Assembly: GCA_002254335.1 (NCBI GenBank)
Contig: NIVA01000137.1
Span: 1 to 10,789, forward strand
Reading direction: 5' to 3'
Source of the DNA: Bacteroidetes bacterium 4572_114
Lineage (GTDB): Bacteria > Bacteroidota > Bacteroidia > Bacteroidales > 4484-276
Length of the DNA: 10,789 bases
Position numbers and translations under genes: made by a program. Of the stretch, positions 6,308 to 10,789 are shown piece after piece. Each line of letters opens with the position of its first letter. The first letter of the stretch is position 1. The notes beneath the pieces were generated by a model. That model made no database searches. It saw only the letters and a program-made list of their open reading frames with translations, and was not told the origin of the DNA.

Positions 6308-6991
6308 ATGAATAAACAAATATTAAAAGAGTTTGAAGAAAATATTAACCTGGATGACCTGATTGTCATGTTTAGTGATTTTGATTGTCCGTGGTGTTAC
6401 TTTTCACTTGGGTTGATGCAAGAAGCATCAGTGTAAAGCGGTATCCTTTTCAAATCTTGCCGGACGTGGATACAAAAGGAGGGTTAACAGTGGAAGCTTA
6501 CGATAAGATGCGGGGGAACACCCCCCCAAAGCGTATTGAAAATAATAAAGGGATTGTGAGTTTTGCAGAGCAATGGGACCTGCCATATGTGCAAAGGGAC
6601 AGGTTCTTTCAATCGAGGCCGGCTTTAACGTTTTCAATCGAGGCCGGCTTTAACGTTGTCGCTGTATGCACAAGACAACGGATTTAATGGGGAAACGTTT
6701 TATCGGGCCATATTTAAACATCAATATGGCAAAAAAGAAAATATTGCCGATCCAACTATCCTCCAAAGTATTTGCAATGATAATGGATTCCACATCAATG
6801 TTGAGGAAGTTTTGCAAGACCCCGTTCATCAACAAAAATTTGATGATTACATCCAATTGGCCCACGAGGCCGGCATAAGTGGAGTCCCAAATTTTATTTA
6901 TTTAAAATCCAAACTCCCGGGATATGCCACGGTCGAAAATTTTCTACAATTTATTGATGATGCTAAAGAGCGGAAAAAAGCTGGTTCGTAA
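6308..6991 (+). pseudogene. Broken DsbA/FrnE-type thioredoxin-fold oxidoreductase
   Basis: Three consecutive frame segments together make one DsbA-family protein. Segment 1 (6308-6436) gives MFSDFDCPWCYFSLGL with the redox motif CPWC (C27, C30) and then stops. Segment 2, in another frame from about 6425 to 6632, gives YPFQILPDVDTKGGL, matching the conserved PF-x-L-x-PD region of FrnE-like proteins. Segment 3 (6656-6991) gives the helical part and AGISGVPNFIYL, with the cis-proline loop that packs against the CxxC site. The intact protein would be about 220-230 residues, normal for the FrnE subfamily, and would be cytoplasmic since no signal peptide is seen. The second break is fully explained by a 25-bp tandem duplication at 6607-6657. 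The first break seems to include a small deletion, because the distance from CPWC to the PF motif is short by several residues. No functional product is expected. Confidence 0.85.
6607..6657. repeat. 25-bp tandem duplication inside the DsbA-like pseudogene
   Basis: The 26 bases at 6607-6632 recur exactly at 6632-6657 (period 25, sharing one base); each copy contains TCAATCGAGGCCGGC. Removing one copy restores a continuous reading RPALTLSLYAQDNGF across the junction. The perfect identity of the copies points to a recent event. Confidence 0.95.
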
Positions 6992-7080
6992 TCCCTGTTT
7001 TAAATTGCTTTCAATGTGTCCTAAACATGGGTAGCCTTCAAATTTATTTCCATCATCAAATTCAAGCCAATAAATCTACT

Positions 7081-7122
7081 TTCTCCTTTTTACTTTCTCC
7101 CTTCTCCCTTCTCCCTTCTAAC
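7081..7122. repeat. Heptanucleotide tandem array, about 6 units
   Basis: TTCTCCT, TTTTACT, three exact TTCTCCC units (7095-7115) and TTCTAAC follow in 7-base register. The last unit covers the stop codon of the minus-strand SRAP gene (7118-7120). The rest of the gap from 6992 shows no gene or clear signal. Confidence 0.8.
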
Positions 7123-7786
7123 CCCCAACCTCCCTCATCACCTCCACCGAATTGTTCCCCGGTGAATTCACCAATTCAGAAATCCTATAAGCATCCATCA
7201 ACTTTGCAGGAAATGGCCGAAGCAAATCCAAGAGTTCCCGCTCATTGTTACTTTCCAGCCACAGCTTTTCTGCGCCTTTAGCAAGGATAACCGGCATGCG
7301 GTTATGGATTTCTGCCACCAGTTCATTGGGAGTAGTTGTAATAATTGAAAACGACCTGATTGTATCGCCATCCGGGTTTTTCCATTGATCCCAGATACCG
7401 GCCATCGAAAACAGAGGCTGGTTATTTAGAAAAATCCGGTAAGGTATTTTCTTTTTGGCACCAGCTACTTTCCTCCATTCGTAAAACGCATCTGCCGGAA
7501 CAAGGCACCGCCTTCGTTTAAAGGAAGTTTTAAACGATGCTTTTTCGGTAATGGTTTCGGCCCGCGAGTTTATCAATTTGTTTCCGATCGACTGATCCTT
7601 CGCCCAAAACGGGACCAAGCCCCATCGATAATGGCTTAACATGCCGGGCGCATCATTGCTAATTACCGGGAGCAACTGGGTGGGCGCACAATTGTAATTG
7701 GGTTTAATTTCGCTATTGTTGACCGTTATGCCATAATGCTCGTTAACGATCTTTAATTCCGGGGCAAATGAAAACCTTCCACACAT
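7118..7786 (-). CDS. yedK: SOS response-associated peptidase (SRAP/YedK/HMCES family)
   Basis: The 222-residue product is a standard-length SRAP protein. The family covalently caps abasic sites in single-stranded DNA through the N-terminal cysteine, protecting the DNA during replication and repair. Visible key residues are C2 in MCGRF (exposed after removal of the initiator Met), N32 in YNCAPT, N73 and R75 in INSRAET, E103 in FYEW and H161 in EIHNRMPV. These correspond to the catalytic and DNA-binding set of E. coli YedK. RWGLVPFWAKD (54-64) and LVPADAFYEW (95-104) are further family signatures. The start is fixed, because C2 must directly follow the Met. The gene diverges from ahcY across 146 bases and ends within a heptad array. 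It is not in an obvious operon, and no LexA-like site was recognised upstream. Confidence 0.95.
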   Translation of the reverse strand: MCGRFSFAPELKIVNEHYGITVNNSEIKPNYNCAPTQLLPVISNDAPGMLSHYRWGLVPFWAKDQSIGNKLINSRAETITEKASFKTSFKRRRCLVPADAFYEWRKVAGAKKKIPYRIFLNNQPLFSMAGIWDQWKNPDGDTIRSFSIITTTPNELVAEIHNRMPVILAKGAEKLWLESNNERELLDLLRPFPAKLMDAYRISELVNSPGNNSVEVMREVGG

Positions 7787-7845
7787 ATTCTTTGTTTATT
7801 GGGTTCTACTTCCATTTTAGCATTCGTTGTAAGAAATTGTTCACG

Positions 7846-7876
7846 CAAATCAATTTATTCAGTTTTTTGGTGCAAA
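7846..7876 (-). promoter_or_regulatory. Weak candidate promoter of the SRAP gene
   Basis: On the minus strand, TTTG (7873-7876 complement), a 19-base spacer and TTGATTTG (7846-7853 complement) fit the Bacteroidota pattern with one mismatch in the -7 box. It overlaps the divergent ahcY promoter, so the two could compete. Confidence 0.35.
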
Positions 7877-7894
7877 AGAATAATATTATTTTTG
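7866..7894 (+). promoter_or_regulatory. Promoter of ahcY
   Basis: TTTG (7866-7869), a 17-base spacer and TATTTTTG (7887-7894) match the Bacteroidota promoter consensus. The predicted leader of about 30 bases leaves no room for a riboswitch. Confidence 0.65.
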
Positions 7895-7932
7895 CCGCCC
7901 AAATTGAAAAAATAATTAATTAGCCAAAGATA

Positions 7933-9360
7933 ATGGAAAATTTAGTAGTTGAAACAAACCTGAAATACAAAATAAAAGATATTTCGTTGGCCGAATGGGG
8001 CAGGAAAGAAATTGAAATCGCCGAAAAGGAAATGCCTGGCCTGATGTCAATCAGAAAAAGTAATTCCGAAACAAAACCTTTACAAGGTGTACGCATCACC
8101 GGATCGTTGCACATGACCGTACAAACCGCGGTATTGATAGAAACCCTGATAGAGTTAGGCGCCGATGTACGTTGGGCAAGCTGTAATATTTTTTCGACAC
8201 AAGATCATGCAGCAGCAGCGATTGCCGAAAAAGGCATCCCCGTTTTTGCATGGAAGGGCGAAACCCTGGAAGAATACTGGTGGTGTACTAACCAGGCCCT
8301 TTCATTCCCCGGAGGAAAAGGCCCGCAACTGATTGTTGATGATGGTGGTGACGCTACCTTATTGATCCATAAAGGTTTTGCTATTGAAAACAATCCCGAG
8401 CTCCTGAGATCGAAACCTGCAAACAATGAAGAAAAAGTTGTCATGAACCTACTTCAGCAAGTTTATGTTGAAGACCCGCAAAGGTGGCATCATGTTGCAG
8501 AAGAGTGGAAAGGCGTTTCGGAGGAAACCACAACAGGTGTCCACCGGCTATACCAGATGAAGGAACGGGGCGAATTGCTTGTTCCGGCAATCAATGTAAA
8601 CGATTCGGTAACCAAATCGAAATTCGACAACCTTTACGGTTGCCGCGAATCATTGGCCGACGGCATCAAGCGTGCCACCGATGTGATGATAGCCGGAAAA
8701 GTAGTGGTCGTTTTGGGATACGGCGATGTGGGCAAAGGTTCGGCAAAGTCGATGCGTTCATATGGCGCCAGGGTAATTGTTACCGAGATAGACCCAATCT
8801 GTGCATTGCAGGCCGCCATGGAAGGGTTTGAGGTTACCACCATTGAAGATGCTTTAAAGGAAGGCCAAATTTTTGTGACCACTACCGGAAACAAGGATGT
8901 GCTTACCTTAGGGCACATGAAACAGATGAAGGACGAGTCCATTGTTTGCAATATCGGCCACTTCGACAACGAAATCCAGGTTGAAGAATTAGAGGCCGAC
9001 CCCGAAACTGAGAAAATAAATATCAAGCCACAAGTTGACCGCTACAGGTTTAAAGCCGGCAATTCCATTTATCTTTTGGCCGAAGGACGATTGGTAAACC
9101 TCGGTTGCGCCACTGGCCACCCGTCATTTGTGATGAGCAATTCATTTACAAACCAAACCCTTGCTCAAATCGACCTCTGGGAGAAAAAGGATAGTTACGA
9201 AATTGATGTTTACAGGTTGCCGAAATATCTTGACGAAGAGGTAGCCCGTCTGCACCTTGAACAACTGGGCGTAAAACTCACAAAAATGACCCGGGAACAG
9301 TCCGACTATCTGGGTATTCCAATTGATGGACCTTACAAAGCTGATCATTATAGGTATTAA
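7933..9360 (+). CDS. ahcY: Adenosylhomocysteinase (S-adenosyl-L-homocysteine hydrolase)
   Basis: The 475-residue enzyme splits S-adenosylhomocysteine reversibly into adenosine and homocysteine. It uses tightly bound NAD and keeps methyltransferases free of product inhibition in the methionine cycle; it is a cytoplasmic tetramer in known cases. The N-terminal substrate domain has SCNIFSTQDHAAAAIA (83-98) and DDGGD (136-140). The block NVNDSVTKSKFDNLYGCRES (221-240) holds catalytic K228, D232 and C237. The Rossmann motif GYGDVGKG (262-269) binds NAD, and IGHFDNEI (341-348) holds the conserved His. The C-terminus KADHYRY carries the Lys-Tyr pair that reaches the neighbouring subunit's NAD. All key residues are present and the length is normal for the long bacterial form. 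The ATG at 7933 gives the family N-terminus. The gene has its own promoter, and the terminator at 9517-9549 probably ends it. Confidence 0.98.
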   Translation: MENLVVETNLKYKIKDISLAEWGRKEIEIAEKEMPGLMSIRKSNSETKPLQGVRITGSLHMTVQTAVLIETLIELGADVRWASCNIFSTQDHAAAAIAEKGIPVFAWKGETLEEYWWCTNQALSFPGGKGPQLIVDDGGDATLLIHKGFAIENNPELLRSKPANNEEKVVMNLLQQVYVEDPQRWHHVAEEWKGVSEETTTGVHRLYQMKERGELLVPAINVNDSVTKSKFDNLYGCRESLADGIKRATDVMIAGKVVVVLGYGDVGKGSAKSMRSYGARVIVTEIDPICALQAAMEGFEVTTIEDALKEGQIFVTTTGNKDVLTLGHMKQMKDESIVCNIGHFDNEIQVEELEADPETEKINIKPQVDRYRFKAGNSIYLLAEGRLVNLGCATGHPSFVMSNSFTNQTLAQIDLWEKKDSYEIDVYRLPKYLDEEVARLHLEQLGVKLTKMTREQSDYLGIPIDGPYKADHYRY

Positions 9361-9407
9361 ACTATTGATAATTGAGTTCAGTCGAAAAAGCAAATATTTG
9401 GGTGGAT

Positions 9408-9491
9408 AGCTGTCTGACAGTTTAGATTAAAAGTCAGACATATAATACTTTAACTTCAATGTGTAATTTAGAAGACAACTGTCTGACAGCT
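9408..9491. repeat. 84-bp element bounded by inverted 15-mers
   Basis: AGCTGTCTGACAGTT (9408-9422) and AACTGTCTGACAGCT (9477-9491) are inverted copies with one central mismatch. Each also contains the near-palindrome CTGTCTGACAG, and a related GTCAGAC lies between them (9433-9439). Because the core is nearly palindromic, CTGTCTGACAG followed closely by TTTAGA also appears as a direct repeat (9410-9426 and 9479-9498). It lies between ahcY and its terminator and abuts the left 18-bp repeat of the toxin-antitoxin unit. No protein is encoded. Confidence 0.75.
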
Positions 9492-9508
9492 TTTTAGACC
9501 GGACTCAT
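9491..9508 (+). repeat. Left copy of an 18-bp inverted repeat flanking the toxin-antitoxin unit
   Basis: TTTTTAGACCGGACTCAT is the exact reverse complement of 10430-10447. It lies about 120 bases beyond the toxin stop codon. Confidence 0.9.
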
Positions 9509-9516
9509 AAATAGAT

Positions 9517-9549
9517 AAAAAAGGCATCCTTATCGGGATGCCTTTTTTT
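9517..9549. terminator. Bidirectional rho-independent terminator between ahcY and the toxin gene
   Basis: GGCATCC (9523-9529) and GGATGCC (9536-9542) form a stem with loop TTATCG. It is flanked by A6 (9517-9522) and T7 (9543-9549), so both strands have a hairpin followed by a T-run. This suits the convergent ahcY and toxin-antitoxin transcripts. Confidence 0.9.
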
Positions 9550-9591
9550 GTGATGTCTTGTTGGTGAAAAATGAGTTGGGTTTTTGATTTC

Positions 9592-9633
9592 CTGCCGACT
9601 GATAGTTGCTGACTGCAAACTACTGTCTGTTTA
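9592..9633. repeat. Degenerate heptanucleotide array, 6 units
   Basis: CTGCCGA, CTGATAG, TTGCTGA, CTGCAAA, CTACTGT and CTGTTTA follow in 7-base register with a CTG-led consensus. The last unit ends exactly on the stop codon of the minus-strand toxin gene. The degeneracy makes this call weaker than the other arrays. Confidence 0.5.
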
Positions 9634-10137
9634 TAAATCAATCAAATCTGAAATTGTTTTCATGGCCAAAAACATCTTTCCACTATCCGGCAATGCAAAA
9701 AACCCATATTTTTGATAGAAGTCAACAGCTCGTTCATCAACCGGGTCAACAATAACAGCCAATGAACCAATGACACTTATCGACACTTTATGGCTTCTCT
9801 TTAATGCATCAATCAGTAATAATTCACCAAAACCCTGTCCCAAAACAGAGCCATCAACAGCAAGCCTTCCTAAAAGGATTGCCGGTAATACTGCAAAAGA
9901 TTTAGGTAATTTTTTACATAACCCAACAGGTAATAAGTCTCTTGAAATGCCTGTATTTGAAAGTGTATAATACCCTTTTACTTTTTTCTCCTGATCAATC
10001 AAGACAAAACATGCAGACAACCTTTTTTTAACATCTTGTTTAGCCTGTATGTGCAAATAGTTATCTAACAACTTCTTGCCACAACTAAATACTTTCTTAT
10101 CATGAGAGGGGTGCAAGGGGACGATAGTAAAATTCAT
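9631..10137 (-). CDS. GNAT-family acetyltransferase toxin of a type II toxin-antitoxin system
   Basis: The 168-residue protein follows the TacT/AtaT-type plan. FSCGKKLLDNYLHIQAKQD (17-35) is the conserved substrate-side start. GYYTLS (55-60) and LLGRLAVD (88-95) form the core strands, GQGFGELLL (100-108) is the acetyl-CoA pyrophosphate loop, and FYQKYGF (140-146) carries the candidate catalytic tyrosine Y141. Known members use acetyl-CoA to acetylate the amino group of aminoacyl-tRNAs and so block translation; which tRNA is used here cannot be seen. The gene overlaps the RHH antitoxin gene by 4 bases (ATGA), so the two are translated together with the antitoxin first. All core motifs are present, so the toxin is probably active. 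The stop lies at the end of a heptad array. Confidence 0.92.
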   Translation of the reverse strand: MNFTIVPLHPSHDKKVFSCGKKLLDNYLHIQAKQDVKKRLSACFVLIDQEKKVKGYYTLSNTGISRDLLPVGLCKKLPKSFAVLPAILLGRLAVDGSVLGQGFGELLLIDALKRSHKVSISVIGSLAVIVDPVDERAVDFYQKYGFFALPDSGKMFLAMKTISDLIDL

Positions 10138-10415
10138 TTTACGTCAAATGTTTCGTTATATTTAACCATCGCTTGTTTAAGTGTTTCATTTGGTTTTTCA
10201 GGGTTCATAAGTGCATCGAAAAATATTTCCTGGTCCCTCTTTGAAGCTAAAATCCTGTTGTGGCCCTCTACTATTTTTTTTGCCTGCTCCTGGGCAGAAG
10301 ATATTACAAACTCTGTTAAAGTCCTGAACCCACCAAGAGTTGCTGCATATTCAAAAAACTCTTTCTGCTCCTTGGGCAACCTTGTATCAAACCGTGCTTT
10401 TTCTACAGTTATCAT
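10134..10415 (-). CDS. RHH antitoxin (DUF1778, TacA/AtaR type)
   Basis: The 93-residue protein has an N-terminal ribbon-helix-helix fold. The strand ARFDTRLP (7-14) would contact DNA. It is followed by helix KEQKEFFEYAATLGG and a second helix starting RTLTEFVISSAQEQAKKIV (31-49). The C-terminal part (about 55-93, with SKRDQEIFFDALMNPEKPNETL) is the segment that binds and blocks the GNAT toxin in this family. It precedes the toxin gene as usual for such operons. In known systems the antitoxin, with toxin as co-repressor, represses its own promoter. The inverted repeats at 10430-10447 and 10443-10457, between the promoter and the ATG, are fitting operator candidates. An in-frame start further upstream was not found. 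Confidence 0.92.
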   Translation of the reverse strand: MITVEKARFDTRLPKEQKEFFEYAATLGGFRTLTEFVISSAQEQAKKIVEGHNRILASKRDQEIFFDALMNPEKPNETLKQAMVKYNETFDVK

Positions 10416-10429
10416 GTCTATAATCTTTA

Positions 10430-10447
10430 ATGAGTCCGGTCTAAAAA
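10430..10447 (-). repeat. Right copy of the 18-bp inverted repeat, in the antitoxin leader
   Basis: ATGAGTCCGGTCTAAAAA is the exact reverse complement of 9491-9508. It lies 14 bases before the antitoxin ATG, just downstream of the predicted transcription start. It could be an element end, an operator, or both. Confidence 0.9.
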
Positions 10448-10457
10448 CGAAGTTTTT
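10443..10457. promoter_or_regulatory. Small dyad at the toxin-antitoxin promoter, candidate operator
   Basis: AAAAAC-GAA-GTTTTT is a perfect 6-base-arm inverted repeat. It overlaps the right 18-bp repeat and the predicted transcription start. RHH antitoxins bind short symmetric sites of this kind, but the A/T-rich arms could also arise by chance. Confidence 0.45.
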
Positions 10458-10487
10458 GAAAATTAGCGAAATTTATTTATTTTCAAA
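10458..10487 (-). promoter_or_regulatory. Promoter of the toxin-antitoxin operon
   Basis: On the minus strand, TTTG (10484-10487 complement), an 18-base spacer and TAATTTTC (10458-10465 complement) fit the Bacteroidota promoter with one mismatch in the -7 box. It lies 43-72 bases before the antitoxin ATG. Confidence 0.55.
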
Positions 10488-10550
10488 CACATGATTACAA
10501 AGTAATTAGAAAATTTTATTAGCGCATTAGCGGCAATTGTAACTTAAATA

Positions 10551-10587
10551 TTTGCAAATGTACGGATATTTTCCGTCACTTGCAAAA
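10551..10587. other. Long imperfect hairpin in the intergenic region
   Basis: TTTGCAAATGTACGGA (10551-10566) can pair with TCCGTCACTTGCAAA (10572-10586) over about 14 base pairs, with one mismatch and one bulged T, closing on a 5-base loop. No T-run follows on either strand, so it is not a standard terminator. The surrounding 10488-10658 shows no gene. Confidence 0.6.
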
Positions 10588-10658
10588 ACTTATGGAAATT
10601 AACTGAAAAAAATACTTGTCGCAATTTTTGGGTGTACGAAATGTATGGAAGGCAAACA

Positions 10659-10714
10659 AATCAAAAATCATCAATCATCAATCATCAATCATCAATCAAA
10701 AATCATCAATTATA
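10659..10714. repeat. Heptanucleotide tandem array, 8 units
   Basis: Eight 7-mers follow in register: AATCAAA, four AATCATC (10666-10693), AATCAAA, AATCATC and AATTATA. The last two units cover the stop codon of the minus-strand gene at the window edge (10706-10708). Confidence 0.88.
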
Positions 10715-10789
10715 AATATGCAACGTCTCCCCATCATAGGTTGTCCTGAAAGCAAACAATGGATAAGCTGCCGGGCCTTTTACCACTGA
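10706..10789 (-). CDS. 3' end of an unrecognised gene
   Basis: On the minus strand the frame is open from the window edge to a TGA at 10706-10708, giving the last 27 residues with a composition like a normal folded protein (GPAAYPLFAFRTTYDGETLHIY near the end). The fragment is too short to name. It would be transcribed towards the toxin-antitoxin operon, with about 290 bases between. Confidence 0.5.
   Translation of the reverse strand, partial: SVVKGPAAYPLFAFRTTYDGETLHIYN

Noticed and set aside
7787..7932. A riboswitch for S-adenosylhomocysteine or SAM before ahcY.
   Set aside because: The predicted transcript leader is only about 30 bases, and no structured element was seen.
10102..10494. 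A 130-residue plus-strand reading opposite the antitoxin gene.
   Set aside because: It is antisense to a clear RHH antitoxin and has no recognisable motif or promoter.
10718..10789. A plus-strand 23-residue reading with ATG and TGA ending exactly at the window edge.
   Set aside because: The minus strand of the same bases gives a more protein-like C-terminus open to the edge, and the plus-strand peptide has no leader signals.

Overview
The window comes from a member of the Bacteroidota, probably an environmental Bacteroidales/Marinilabiliales-type genome. The signs are upstream regions that mostly lack Shine-Dalgarno motifs, several promoters that fit the Bacteroidota pattern TTTG-N17..19-TAnnTTTG, a lipoprotein with a short signal peptide, a long AsmA-like protein, and an AT-leaning base composition. 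This assignment is inference from style, not from a marker gene.

Layout. Bases 1-471 hold the AT-rich 3' end of a gene that starts outside the window; it has winged-helix character and may be linked to restriction. Next come a heptanucleotide repeat array (487-563) and a YraN/UPF0102 nuclease-fold gene (568-930). A poly-C tract and a -7 box precede a lipoprotein gene (1071-1703) built from two six-cysteine modules around a central domain. A strong terminator follows. Its T-run also supplies the -33 box of the next promoter, which drives a very large AsmA-like envelope protein. That reading frame is broken late by a one-base shift in a G run (about 5597-5600), so it appears as 1827-5681 plus a C-terminal piece, 5678-6208. 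The next gene, a DsbA/FrnE-type thioredoxin-fold protein (6308-6991), is clearly broken, by a lesion just after its CPWC motif and by a 25-bp tandem duplication.

The right half has a divergent pair: a YedK/HMCES-type SRAP gene on the minus strand (7118-7786), and ahcY (S-adenosylhomocysteine hydrolase) on the plus strand (7933-9360). Downstream of ahcY are an 84-bp palindromic element, a bidirectional terminator, and a GNAT-toxin/RHH-antitoxin operon on the minus strand (9631-10415). A perfect 18-bp inverted repeat brackets this toxin-antitoxin unit. The window ends in the 3' end of an unrecognised minus-strand gene (10706-10789).

The clearest unexplained signal is a set of short tandem arrays, each with a different sequence. 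Four have a 7-bp period and one an 8-bp period, and they sit at or just after gene 3' ends. The genes do not form one pathway. Functional units are the toxin-antitoxin operon and, more loosely, envelope genes (lipoprotein, AsmA-like) in 1071-6208.
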